From the NCBI RefSeq assembly GCF_030551255.1, contig NZ_CP130630.1:1612001-1676000 (forward strand): 64,000 bases of DNA, in the 5' to 3' direction. Below are positions 7,531-15,716 of the stretch, one piece after another. The notes under the pieces were generated by a model. It had not been told where the DNA came from, searched no databases, and saw only the letters and a program-made list of their open reading frames with translations. Origin of the DNA: Streptomyces sp. NL15-2K. GTDB lineage: Bacteria > Actinomycetota > Actinomycetes > Streptomycetales > Streptomycetaceae. The first letter of the stretch is position 1. Each line of letters begins with the position of its first letter. The translations under genes were made by a program, and so were the position numbers.

Positions 7531-8394
7531 CTACGCGGACCGGTGCGCGTCCAGGAAGGCTTCCAGCCCGGCGAGGTCGTCGGTGTTGACGTAGTCGACG
7601 TCGGCGGCGACGAGTTCGCTCCACAGCGCGTCCCGGGCGGGCCCGACCACGTCCGGAGTGGCCCAGAACCGGACCTTCTGCCCACGCGAGTGCGCCGCCT
7701 GGACGATGCTCCGCAGCTTCTGCCGCTCGGCGTCCGGGAAGGCGCCCACGCCCGACCACGTGAAGTTCAGCGTCCAGTTGTCGCTGATCAGCGGGACGAA
7801 GGAGGCGGGAGCCGAGGTGCCGAGGTCGGCGAGCCGGCCGTCGTAGAAGGCCCGCCGTACGGTCTGCGCCTCCATCGGCGTGCGGGCGGCACGGTCGCCG
7901 GAGATCACGGCGGTGACCGGGCCGGGGAAGACGCGGCCGTGGGCGTACGTCGTGAACAGATGCTTGTAGCGCCGGAGATGGCGGTCGAGTTCGAGGTACG
8001 TCGACGAGCCCTCGGTCTTGATGTCGATCAGCAGTTGCAGGGACCCCCGGTATCCCCGGTACACGGAGCCGTGGTTGGCCCGGACGCGGGCGGCGAGCGG
8101 GTCGAGGTAGAGGGACTCGAGGGTGCGGGCCGGGTCGAGGTCGACGGGGTCGTGGGCGACGAGGAGCTGGTCGCCGACGAGGAAGATATCGGCCTCGAGG
8201 CTGCCGAAGCGGTGGTCGAGGGCGTCGAAGAGGGGACGCGGGTGCTCGTAGTCGTTGTGGGCGTGGGCGCGCCAGAGCGGGCGGCGGCCGTGCTTCTGCT
8301 CCCCCGCCAGCGCGCTGCCGGCGGGCAGGGCGACCGTGCCCGCGAGGGCGGCGCCGAGGGTGGTGAGGGCTCTGCGGCGGGTGGTGAGGGCCAT
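7531..8394 (-). CDS. Secreted glycerophosphodiester/PI-specific phosphodiesterase-like protein
   Basis: A 287-residue exported protein. The N-terminus TTRRRALTTLGAALAGTVAL has a twin-arginine-like motif and cleavage near ALAGEQ. The body is a phospholipase C-like TIM barrel, with HAHNDYEHPRPL (about 44-55), an acidic LEADIFL strand carrying metal-binding Glu/Asp, and LLIDIKTEG. It ends with VDYVNTDDLAGL. It probably hydrolyses glycerophosphodiesters or phosphoinositides outside the cell. AGGGAGG precedes the start. The start also follows the terminator of the acyl-CoA dehydrogenase operon. Confidence 0.82.
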   Translation of the reverse strand: MALTTRRRALTTLGAALAGTVALPAGSALAGEQKHGRRPLWRAHAHNDYEHPRPLFDALDHRFGSLEADIFLVGDQLLVAHDPVDLDPARTLESLYLDPLAARVRANHGSVYRGYRGSLQLLIDIKTEGSSTYLELDRHLRRYKHLFTTYAHGRVFPGPVTAVISGDRAARTPMEAQTVRRAFYDGRLADLGTSAPASFVPLISDNWTLNFTWSGVGAFPDAERQKLRSIVQAAHSRGQKVRFWATPDVVGPARDALWSELVAADVDYVNTDDLAGLEAFLDAHRSA

Positions 8395-8520
8395 GCTCTG
8401 CCTCCCTGGTAGGCCTTACGGGACCGCTGTGAGTATGCGTTCCTGAAGGGCCCAAGAAGCAGTCCCGGGAGAGGAGTTGGCCGGACTGCCGCTGCCCGTT
8501 CACTTCTTCGGCGCAGGGCT

Positions 8521-8559
8521 CACGAAAAAGCCCGCCCCTCGTGGGACGGGCTTTTCGTG
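8521..8559 (-). terminator. Rho-independent-like terminator of the acyl-CoA dehydrogenase operon
   Basis: CACGAAAA-AGCCCG pairs with CGGGCT-TTTCGTG around a GC-rich loop, with a T-run on the minus strand. It lies 20 bp downstream of the acyl-CoA dehydrogenase stop (8579), at the end of the three-gene minus-strand operon. Confidence 0.8.
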
Positions 8560-8578
8560 GACTTCTCCCAGGTGTACG

Positions 8579-9673
8579 TCAGGGGGCTTGGGGGGCCTGG
8601 AGGTCGACCAGTTCGGCCAGCGCCTCCCGGTGGCGGCCCGCGGTGCCGTACGCGATCGAGTCGGCCTTCGCCCGCTTCAGGGAGAGGTGGATCGGGTGTT
8701 CCCAGGTCATGCCGATGCCGCCGTGCAGTTGCAGTGCCTCCTCGGCGGCACGCACGGCGACGGGCGCGGCGTACGCCTGGGCGACGGCGACCGCCACGTC
8801 GACGTCCTCGCCGGTCGCGAGGGCGTCCGCGGCGTTGCGGGCCGCGGCGCGCAGGTGGACGACCTCCAGCCACAGCTGGGCGAGCCGGTGCTTGAGTGCC
8901 TGGAAGCCGCCGACGGGCCGGTTGAACTGCTTGCGTTCCTTCAGGTAGCGGACCGTCTCCGTCAACGCCCATTCGGCGAGGCCCAGTTGCTCCGAGGCGA
9001 GGAGCCCGGCTCCGGCGCGCAGGGCCCGTCGTACAGCGGGTTCGGCGTCGCCCAGCAGACGGCCCTGGACCCCGTCGAGGGTTACGGTCGCGAGGGGCCG
9101 GGTCAGGTCCAGGGACACCTGCGGGGTGATCGTCACGGCGTCCGCGTCGACCGCGTACAGCCCGCCGTCGTCGGCCGGGACGAGCAGCACATCGGCGGCG
9201 GCCGCGTCCGCGATGCCGGTCAACTCCCCGTGCAGGGAGCCGTTTTCCTCTCGTACGGCCTTGAAGGCGCCGCCCGGAGCGACGTTCAGGGCGACGGCGA
9301 GGGCGCCGATGCCGCGTCCGGAAGCCAGCTCGGCGACGAGGTCGTCGGCGTCGCTGCAGGCCAGCAGGGCCTCGGTGGCGACGACGGCGCTGGTCAGATA
9401 CGGGACGGGGGCGACCGCGCGCCCCAACTCCTCCAGCACGACGGCGACTTCGCGGTGGCCGGCGCCCTGGCCTCCTCGCTCCTCGGGCACGAGGAGGCCC
9501 GCGAGGCCCATGCCGTCGGCGAGCGCCTTCCACGCCTCACGGTCGTGCGGCCCGTCGGACTCGATACGGGCGATCACGTCCGCCGGATCGCAGTGGTCGG
9601 CGAGCAGGTCGCGGACGGCGGCGCGGAGCGCCTCTTCCTCCTCCGAGTACAGCAGGTCGGGCTGCGTGCTCAT
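8579..9673 (-). CDS. Acyl-CoA dehydrogenase family protein
   Basis: A 364-residue FAD-dependent acyl-CoA dehydrogenase that would desaturate an acyl-CoA at the alpha-beta position. It has an N-terminal helical domain (MSTQPDLLYSEEEEALR), a shortened middle beta domain, and a C-terminal helical domain with YLKERKQFNRPVGGFQALKH (about 266-285) and the HGGIGMTWEHP motif (about 331-341). It is the third gene of an operon. Its ATG (9671-9673) overlaps the stop of the preceding acyl-CoA dehydrogenase as ATGA. Paired small and large family members of this kind often form heteromeric enzymes for sterol-like or branched acyl-CoAs; that role is inference. Confidence 0.9.
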   Translation of the reverse strand: MSTQPDLLYSEEEEALRAAVRDLLADHCDPADVIARIESDGPHDREAWKALADGMGLAGLLVPEERGGQGAGHREVAVVLEELGRAVAPVPYLTSAVVATEALLACSDADDLVAELASGRGIGALAVALNVAPGGAFKAVREENGSLHGELTGIADAAAADVLLVPADDGGLYAVDADAVTITPQVSLDLTRPLATVTLDGVQGRLLGDAEPAVRRALRAGAGLLASEQLGLAEWALTETVRYLKERKQFNRPVGGFQALKHRLAQLWLEVVHLRAAARNAADALATGEDVDVAVAVAQAYAAPVAVRAAEEALQLHGGIGMTWEHPIHLSLKRAKADSIAYGTAGRHREALAELVDLQAPQAP

Positions 9674-10887
9674 CGGGCCAGGTCCTTCCACGCGACGTCC
9701 TTGTCGGTGCGCGGCTCGGCGGGCAGGCCCAGGACGCGCTCGGCGACGATGTTCAGCAGGACCTCGCTGGTCCCGCCCTCGATGCTGTTGCCCTTGGAAC
9801 GGAGGTAGCGGTAGCCGGCCTCGCGGCCGGTGAAGTCCACCAGCTCGGGGCGGCGCATGGTCCAGTCGTCGTACAGCAGGCCCTCTTCGCCGAGGAGTTC
9901 GACCTCCACGCCGCTGATCTCCTGGTTGAGGCGGGCGAAGGCGAGCTTCATCCCGGCTCCCTCGGGACCGGGCTGGCCGGCCACGAGCTGCTGGCGCAGG
10001 CGTTCGCCGGTGAGGCGGGCGACCTCGGCCTCGACCCAGAGCTTCAGCAGGCGCTGGTGGAGGTCGTGGGTGCGCAGTTCTGGGCGTTCGCGCCAGGTCT
10101 TCGAGACGGGGCCGATCATGCCGCCCTCGCGGGGCAGCCGCATGCCGCCGATGGCGACGCGTTCGTTGTTCAGGGTGGTCTGCGCGACCCGCCAGCCGTC
10201 GCCGACCTCGCCGAGGCGGCGCGAGTCCGGGATCCGGACGTCGGTGAGGAACACCTCGTTGAACTCGGCCTCGCCGGTGATCTGCCGCAGCGGCCGCACC
10301 TCGACACCCGGGTCGGTCATGTCGCAGATGAAGTACGTGATGCCCGCGTGCTTGGGCACCTCCGGGTCGGTGCGGGCGATGAGGATGGCCCAGCGGGCGA
10401 CATGGGCGCTGGACGTCCACACCTTCTGCCCGTTGACGACCCACTCTCCCCCACTCTCGGCTTCGCTCGAGCGGGAGGGACCCCCATCTTCCCGGACGGC
10501 CCGCGTGCCGAGCGCGGCCAGGTCGGACCCGGCGCCGGGCTCGCTGAACAGCTGGCACCAGACTTCCTCCCCCACCCACAGGGGCCTGAGGTACCGCTCC
10601 TTCTGCTCCTCGGTGCCGTAGTGCAGGATCGTCGGCGCTGCCATCCCGAGCCCGATGCCGATCCGCCGCGGGTCGTTGTCGGGAGCCCCTGCGGCCTCCA
10701 ACTCGGCGTCCACGACGGCCTGGAGGGAGCGCGGGGCGCCGAGGCCGCCGAGGCCCTCCGGGTAGTGCACCCAGGCGAGACCGGCGTCGAAGCGGGCCTT
10801 GAGGAAGTCGAGCCGGTCGGTGGTGGCGGGAGGGAAGACGGCCAGCAACTCCGCGGTGCGGCGCTTGAGTTCGGCTGCGTCGGTCAT
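9670..10887 (-). CDS. Acyl-CoA dehydrogenase family protein with a repeat-derived in-frame insertion
   Basis: A 405-residue FAD enzyme of the large subunit type often paired with a smaller partner. Motifs are CQLFSEPGAGSDLA (about 117-130), WVVNGQKVWTSSAH, and a C-terminal GNSIEGGTSEVLLNIVAERV. Between AVRED and EWVVNG sit about 12 extra residues, GPSRSSEAESGG, encoded by a 43-bp copy of a repeat also present in the MITE-like element (10446-10488). The usual sequence there would read directly from DG to EW. The insertion is in frame and lies in a surface loop of the beta domain, so the enzyme may still work. It is coupled to both neighbours by ATGA overlaps. Confidence 0.92.
   Translation of the reverse strand: MTDAAELKRRTAELLAVFPPATTDRLDFLKARFDAGLAWVHYPEGLGGLGAPRSLQAVVDAELEAAGAPDNDPRRIGIGLGMAAPTILHYGTEEQKERYLRPLWVGEEVWCQLFSEPGAGSDLAALGTRAVREDGGPSRSSEAESGGEWVVNGQKVWTSSAHVARWAILIARTDPEVPKHAGITYFICDMTDPGVEVRPLRQITGEAEFNEVFLTDVRIPDSRRLGEVGDGWRVAQTTLNNERVAIGGMRLPREGGMIGPVSKTWRERPELRTHDLHQRLLKLWVEAEVARLTGERLRQQLVAGQPGPEGAGMKLAFARLNQEISGVEVELLGEEGLLYDDWTMRRPELVDFTGREAGYRYLRSKGNSIEGGTSEVLLNIVAERVLGLPAEPRTDKDVAWKDLAR
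10446..10488. repeat. MITE-module copy inserted in a coding region
   Basis: On the minus strand this 43-bp stretch equals bases 6985-7026 of MITE-like element 1, except for one extra T in the C-run. It can fold into the same hairpin (TCCC..GCTCGAGCGAAGCCGAG..GGGGGA). It adds 36 bp, exactly 12 codons, to the acyl-CoA dehydrogenase gene. Confidence 0.85.
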
Positions 10888-11861
10888 GCCGCCTCTCCTT
10901 CCGTGAGACCGGGGACGACGGCGACCCGGCCGGTGGTCACACCGTCGGCGACCCGCTGTACGGCGGCCGCCGCTCCGCTCATCGGCACCCGTTCGCTCAC
11001 CAGCGGCTTGATCGCGCCCCGGGCGGCCAGTTCGGTGAGCTGCTCGTGGCAGTGCTGGACCAGCTTCGGGTTCTTGGTGTTGTACAGGCCCCAGTGCAGG
11101 CCGAGGATCGCGTAGTTCTTCACCAGTGCGTGGTTCAGCCCCGGGCTCGGGATGGTCCCGCTCGCGAAGCCCACGACCACGATCCGGCCCTCGAAGGCGA
11201 CGACCTTGGCGGACTGGGCATACGCCTCGCCGCCGACCGGGTCGTAGATCACGTCGGCGCCCCGGCCGCCGGTGGCCTCCTTGACGGCGGCGATCACGTC
11301 CTCGCCGCGCCGGTCGATCACCACGTCGCACCCCAGCTCCCGGGCGACGGCGGCCTTCTCGGCGCCGCCCACGACACCGATGACCGTTGCCCCGGCCGCC
11401 TTCCCGAGCTGCACGGCCGCGCTGCCGACCCCTCCTGCGGCAGCGTGGACGAGCAGCGTCTCGCCGGCCTCCAGCCGGGCCCGCCGGTGCAGGCCGAACC
11501 AACCCGTCTGGTAGCCGATGTGCAGCGCGGCGGCCTCGGCGTCGTCCAGGGAGTCGGGCGCGGGCAGGAGAGCGGCGGCGTCCGCGACGGCGTACTCGGC
11601 GAAACCGCCGTACGGCAGTGCGGGGTTGGCGATGACCCGCCGGCCGTCCTCGGTCTCGCCGCAGATCTCCACGCCCGGGGTGAACGGCAGCGGAGGCCGG
11701 ACCTGGTACTGGCCCCGGACCATGAGCGCGTCCGGGAAGTTGATGTTCGCGGCACGCACCTTCAGCAGGACCTGGCCGTCACCGGGCGTGGGCCGCGCCA
11801 CGTCCTCCAGGCGCATCACCTCGCCCGGCTCGCCGTTCTCGTGCACTTGCCATGCCTGCAT
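10884..11861 (-). CDS. NAD(P)H:quinone oxidoreductase-type MDR protein
   Basis: A 325-residue zinc-independent medium-chain dehydrogenase/reductase. It has an N-terminal GroES-like domain (NINFPDALMVRGQYQ, FTPGVEICGE), then a Rossmann domain with the nucleotide motif HAAAGGVGSAAVQLGKAAGA (about 138-157) and the family signature DVIYDPVGG (about 203-211). The catalytic and structural zinc cysteines are absent, as expected for this branch. It is probably an enoyl or quinone reductase acting with the two downstream acyl-CoA dehydrogenases. It is first in the operon, and its stop overlaps the next start as ATGA. A TetR-type palindrome lies about 100 bp upstream. Confidence 0.9.
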   Translation of the reverse strand: MQAWQVHENGEPGEVMRLEDVARPTPGDGQVLLKVRAANINFPDALMVRGQYQVRPPLPFTPGVEICGETEDGRRVIANPALPYGGFAEYAVADAAALLPAPDSLDDAEAAALHIGYQTGWFGLHRRARLEAGETLLVHAAAGGVGSAAVQLGKAAGATVIGVVGGAEKAAVARELGCDVVIDRRGEDVIAAVKEATGGRGADVIYDPVGGEAYAQSAKVVAFEGRIVVVGFASGTIPSPGLNHALVKNYAILGLHWGLYNTKNPKLVQHCHEQLTELAARGAIKPLVSERVPMSGAAAAVQRVADGVTTGRVAVVPGLTEGEAA

Positions 11862-11958
11862 GCGGTGCCTCCACGGGACTGCGTCTATTTGCTCGCCTCA
11901 GGGGCGCTTCAGCCCCTTCGGCTCACGTGTGTCGTCTGACCGGGGTCCCTCGCATACT

Positions 11959-11970
11959 AAGCGGTCGCTT
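11959..11970. promoter_or_regulatory. Candidate operator upstream of the MDR/acyl-CoA dehydrogenase operon
   Basis: The dyad AAGCG-GT-CGCTT within ACTAAGCGGTCGCTTG resembles TetR-family operators found before actinobacterial acyl-CoA catabolism genes. It lies between the operon start (11861) and the 3' end of the upstream XRE-cupin gene. The cognate regulator is not evident here. Confidence 0.4.
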
Positions 11971-11995
11971 GCCCATCAGGGAACAGTCGTGTGCG

Positions 11996-12595
11996 TCACG
12001 ACCGCTTGGGCCGCGCCCGTACGTGCATGCGCTCGCCCTGCGGCCCGAACAGGCTGAGGAACTCCACCGGCCCCTCCCCCGTCGACCCGAACCAGTGCGG
12101 CACGCGTGTGTCGAACTCGGCCGCCTCCCCCGCCGTGAGCACCACATCGTGCTCGCCCAGCACGAACCGCAGCCGCCCGGAGAGGACGTAGAGCCATTCA
12201 TACCCCTCGTGGACACGGGGTTCCGGCTCCTCCGCCCCCTGCGGTACGAGCACCTTGAACGCCTGGAGTCCGCCGGGCTGGCGGGTGAGCGGCCAGTAGG
12301 TGCGCCCGTGCCGCACGATCGGCTGGGACCGCACCCGCGGGTCCCGCACCGGCGGAGCCCCCACCAGCTCGTCCAGAGCCACCTCGTGGGCCCGCGCGAT
12401 CGGCAGCAGCAGTTCCAGGCTGGGCTTGCGCAGGCCGGACTCCAGTCGCGACAGGGTGCTCACCGAGATGCCGGTCGCCTCCGACAGCCCGGCGAGCGTC
12501 GCACCCCGCTCCTTGCGAATCCGCCGCAGCCGGGGACCGACCTCCGCGAGCACCTCGTCGGTGCCCGTGTCGTCACTCATGACTCCATCACTCAT
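11996..12595 (-). CDS. XRE-type regulator with C-terminal cupin sensor
   Basis: A 199-residue transcriptional regulator (194 if the second Met is used). It has an N-terminal helix-turn-helix (LAGLSEATGISVSTLSRLESG, about 34-54) and a C-terminal small cupin barrel (VHEGYEWLYVLSGRLRF, about 128-144; AGEAAEFDTRVPHWFGS). Such proteins sense a small molecule through the cupin. It is divergent from a thioredoxin-reductase-like gene with about 77 bp between the starts, a pairing I recall as common in Streptomyces, so it probably regulates that gene and itself. Confidence 0.88.
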   Translation of the reverse strand: MSDGVMSDDTGTDEVLAEVGPRLRRIRKERGATLAGLSEATGISVSTLSRLESGLRKPSLELLLPIARAHEVALDELVGAPPVRDPRVRSQPIVRHGRTYWPLTRQPGGLQAFKVLVPQGAEEPEPRVHEGYEWLYVLSGRLRFVLGEHDVVLTAGEAAEFDTRVPHWFGSTGEGPVEFLSLFGPQGERMHVRARPKRS

Positions 12596-12672
12596 GACCC
12601 CATTGCAGTTTCGGCAAACACATTTGTCAATGCGGCAGTGGGCGAGCGACCTTTTCCGTGGAGGTGGTCACC

Positions 12673-13617
12673 ATGACCCAGAAGGACTCGCAGGACTCGT
12701 ACGAAGTGGTCGTCGTCGGAGGCGGCACGGCCGGACTCTCCGCCGCACTGGTCCTCGGCCGGGCACGGCGCCGCACGCTGGTCGTCGACGCGGGCGAGCC
12801 GCGCAACGCGCCCGCCGCGCACATGCACGGCTACCTGAGCCGGGACGGCATGCCGCCCGCGGACTTCCTGGCCGTCGGACGGGAGGAGATCGCTCGGTAC
12901 GGGGTGGAGCTGGTCCGGGACCGGGCGGTGGACGTCGGCAAGGAGGAAGATTTCGCCGTGGTCCTCGCGAGCGGTCGCACCGTGCGCGCCCGACGGCTCG
13001 TGATCGCGACCGGCCTCAAGGACGAACTGCCGAAGGTGGAAGGCCTCGCCGAGCGCTTCGGCCGGGACGTGCTGCACTGCCCGTACTGCCACGGCTGGGA
13101 GGTCCGCGACCAGGCGTTCGGCGTGCTCGCCACCACCCCGATGAGCGTGCACCAGGCGTTGATCGTGACCCAGTGGTCGAAGGACGTGACCTTCTTCCTG
13201 CACGAGGTCGCCGAGCGGGAGCTGTCGGACGAGGACCTGCGCAGACTGGCCGCGGCCGGGGTCGACGTGGTGCCCGGCGAGGTCTCCGGCCTGGTGGTGG
13301 ACGACGACCGGCTCACCGGGGTCCGGCTGGCGGACGGCACGACCCACGACCGCGAGGTGCTGTTCGTGGCGCCCCGGGCCGTGCCACGGACGGACCTGCT
13401 CGCACGGCTGGGCGCCGAGATGAACGAGACGCCGTTCGGCAGCTACCCCGTGATCGACGAGCGCGGTCAGACCACCGTCCCGGGCCTGTGGGCGGCGGGC
13501 AACGCGAGCGGCTTCGCGGAGCAGGTCGTGAACGCGGCGAGCCGCGGATACCGGGCGGGCGCCACCATCAACGGGGAACTGCTCATGACCGACCTCGACG
13601 CGGCCGTCCGGGTGTAG
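12673..13617 (+). CDS. Thioredoxin reductase-like FAD oxidoreductase
   Basis: A 314-residue pyridine nucleotide-disulphide oxidoreductase. It has an N-terminal FAD-binding VVVVGGGTAGLSAALVLGRA motif (about 12-31), a redox-active HCPYCHGWE (about 135-143) and a C-terminal FAD motif GLWAAGNASGFAEQV. The middle NADPH-binding glycine motif is poor (FGVLATTPMSVHQ), so this may be a thioredoxin reductase-like enzyme with altered electron donor. The start at 12673 has GGAGGTGG upstream. The upstream ATG at 12658 overlaps that site. It is divergent from the XRE-cupin regulator. Confidence 0.85.
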   Translation: MTQKDSQDSYEVVVVGGGTAGLSAALVLGRARRRTLVVDAGEPRNAPAAHMHGYLSRDGMPPADFLAVGREEIARYGVELVRDRAVDVGKEEDFAVVLASGRTVRARRLVIATGLKDELPKVEGLAERFGRDVLHCPYCHGWEVRDQAFGVLATTPMSVHQALIVTQWSKDVTFFLHEVAERELSDEDLRRLAAAGVDVVPGEVSGLVVDDDRLTGVRLADGTTHDREVLFVAPRAVPRTDLLARLGAEMNETPFGSYPVIDERGQTTVPGLWAAGNASGFAEQVVNAASRGYRAGATINGELLMTDLDAAVRV

Positions 13618-13646
13618 ACCGCCCCCTTCCGGTGCACCATGGCTGC

Positions 13647-15185
13647 ATGCTGCTGACCCGGCTGGCCCAGGTGTCCCAGGAGGTCGCCGCGACCTCGGCG
13701 CGCTCCCGGAAGATCGCGCTCCTCGCCGAGCTGTTCCGGGACGCCGAGGCGGACGACGTACCGATCGTCATCCCGTATCTGGCGGGACGGCTGCCCCAGG
13801 GGCGGCTGGGTGTCGGCTGGAAGGTGCTGAGCCGCCCGGTCACCCCGGCCGCCGAGCCGACCCTGACCGTGCGCGAGGTCGACGCCCGGCTCAGCGAGCT
13901 GGGCAAGGTCTTGGGCGCCGGCTCACAGGCCGAGCGGGCCCGGCTGGTCGGCGAGCTGATGGGCGCTGCGACGGAGAACGAGCAGCGATTCCTGCTCGGC
14001 CTGATCACCGGCGAGGTCCGGCAGGGCGCGCTGGACGCGGTCGCGGTCGAAGGGCTGGCCAAGGCGACGGGGGCGCCGCCGGCGGACGTACGGCGGGCGG
14101 TGATGCTCGCGGGCTCCCTCCAGACGGTGGCCGAGGCCCTGCTGGCGGACGGCCCCGCCGCCCTGGACCGCTTCCGGCTGACCGTCGGCCGCCCGGTCCT
14201 GCCGATGCTGGCGCACAGCGCCTCCTCGGTGGCCGAGGCGGTCGACAAGCTCGGCGCCTGCGCGGTCGAGGAGAAGCTGGACGGCATCCGCGTTCAGGTC
14301 CACCGGGACGGCGACACCGTACGGCTCTACACCCGCACCCTCGACGACATCACCGACCGGCTGCCCGAACTGACCACCGCCGCCCTGGAATTGAGGGGCG
14401 ACCGGTTCATCCTGGACGGCGAGGTCATCGCCTTCGACGAGGACGGACGGCCCCGCTCCTTCCAGGAGATCGCCGGCCGCGTCGGTTCGCGCGCGGACGT
14501 GGCGACGGCCGCGCGGGCGGTCCCCGTCTCCCCCGTCTTCTTCGACGCCCTGTCCGTCGACGACCGCGACCTGCTCGACCTGCCGTTCGCCGAGCGGCAC
14601 GCGGAGCTGGCCCGGCTGGTGCCCGAGCCGATGCGGGTGCGGCGTGCACCGGTGTCCGGGCCGCAGGACGTGGCCACGGCTGAGGAGTTCCTCGCCGAGA
14701 CCCTGAAGCGCGGCCACGAGGGCGTTGTCGTGAAGTCCCTCGACGCCCCCTACAGCGCGGGCCGGCGCGGCGCGTCCTGGCTGAAGGTCAAGCCCGTCCA
14801 CACGCTCGATCTGGTGGTCCTGGCGGCCGAGTGGGGCCACGGCCGCCGTACCGGCAAGCTCTCCAACCTCCACCTCGGCGCCCGCACCGCCGACGGCTCC
14901 TTCGCGATGCTCGGCAAGACCTTCAAGGGCATGACCGACGCGATGCTGACCTGGCAGACCGAGCGGCTCCAGGAGCTGGCCGTGGACGACAGCGGATACG
15001 TGGTCACCGTACGCCCCGAGCTCGTCGTGGAGATCGCCTACGACGGCCTGCAGAAGTCCACCCGCTACCCGGCCGGCGTCACCCTCCGCTTCGCCCGCGT
15101 GGTCCGCTACCGCGAGGACAAACGCCCGGAGGACGCCGACACGGTCGAGACGCTGCTCGCGGCCCATCCCGAGGTGAGGCCGTGA
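13647..15185 (+). CDS. ATP-dependent DNA ligase
   Basis: A 512-residue ligase that seals DNA nicks using ATP. It has an N-terminal DNA-binding domain, the adenylation domain with the nucleotidyl Lys in EEKLDGIRVQVHRDG (about 210-224), motif IIIa VFFDALSVDDRDLLDLPF, motif IV HEGVVVKSLDAPY (about 358-370), motif V SWLKVKP, and an OB-fold C-terminus. Length matches actinobacterial LigB-type accessory ligases (SCO1202-like by recollection). The housekeeping NAD-dependent LigA would be elsewhere. The downstream Nudix gene overlaps its stop by 4 nt. Confidence 0.93.
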   Translation: MLLTRLAQVSQEVAATSARSRKIALLAELFRDAEADDVPIVIPYLAGRLPQGRLGVGWKVLSRPVTPAAEPTLTVREVDARLSELGKVLGAGSQAERARLVGELMGAATENEQRFLLGLITGEVRQGALDAVAVEGLAKATGAPPADVRRAVMLAGSLQTVAEALLADGPAALDRFRLTVGRPVLPMLAHSASSVAEAVDKLGACAVEEKLDGIRVQVHRDGDTVRLYTRTLDDITDRLPELTTAALELRGDRFILDGEVIAFDEDGRPRSFQEIAGRVGSRADVATAARAVPVSPVFFDALSVDDRDLLDLPFAERHAELARLVPEPMRVRRAPVSGPQDVATAEEFLAETLKRGHEGVVVKSLDAPYSAGRRGASWLKVKPVHTLDLVVLAAEWGHGRRTGKLSNLHLGARTADGSFAMLGKTFKGMTDAMLTWQTERLQELAVDDSGYVVTVRPELVVEIAYDGLQKSTRYPAGVTLRFARVVRYREDKRPEDADTVETLLAAHPEVRP

Positions 15186-15640
15186 AACACAGCGCGGGCC
15201 TGCTGCTGTTCCGCCACACCGACCTCGGCCTGGAGGTGTTGCTCGGCCACATGGGCGGCCCCTTCTTCACGCGGCGCGACGCGGGGGCGTGGACCGTGCC
15301 GAAGGGCGAGTACGACCCCGAGGAACCCGCCTGGGACGCGGCCCGCCGGGAGTTCCAGGAGGAGCTGGGCTTGGAGCCACCGGACGGCGAGGCCGTGCCG
15401 CTCGGCGAGGTCCGGCAGACGAACGGCAAGATCGTCACGGCGTGGGCGGTCGAGGCGGACCTCGACCCGGCGACGATCGACCCGGGCACGTTCCGGATGG
15501 AGTGGCCGCCGAAGTCCGGGCAGATCCAGGAGTTCCCGGAGCTGGACAGGGTGGAGTGGTTCGGCCTCGACCGCGCGCGGACCGTGATCGTCAAGGCGCA
15601 GGCCGCGTTTCTCGACCGCCTGGCGGAGCACTCGACCTGA
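15182..15640 (+). CDS. Nudix hydrolase
   Basis: A 152-residue Nudix protein with a box of the form G-x5-E-x7-REFQEELGL (KGEYDPEEPAWDAARREFQEELGL pattern, about 41-64). The N-terminal SAGLLLFR and the EFPELDRVEWFGLDRA tail resemble Ap4A/NTP-hydrolysing members. Its GTG start overlaps the DNA ligase stop (GTGA), so the pair is co-translated. A nucleotide clean-up role beside the ligase is plausible but unproven. Confidence 0.88.
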   Translation: MKHSAGLLLFRHTDLGLEVLLGHMGGPFFTRRDAGAWTVPKGEYDPEEPAWDAARREFQEELGLEPPDGEAVPLGEVRQTNGKIVTAWAVEADLDPATIDPGTFRMEWPPKSGQIQEFPELDRVEWFGLDRARTVIVKAQAAFLDRLAEHST

Positions 15641-15716
15641 GCAGATGCCTACGCGTTGCGGCGCCCAGCGCCGCGCGGGAAGGTCGGAACACAGCCCGTC
15701 CCCAGGGAGGTCAGTC

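Noticed and set aside
12300..13646. Upstream extension of the DNA ligase frame to 961 codons.
   Set aside because: The extension is antisense to the XRE gene and out of frame with the oxidoreductase gene. The ligase family starts at the ATG at 13647.
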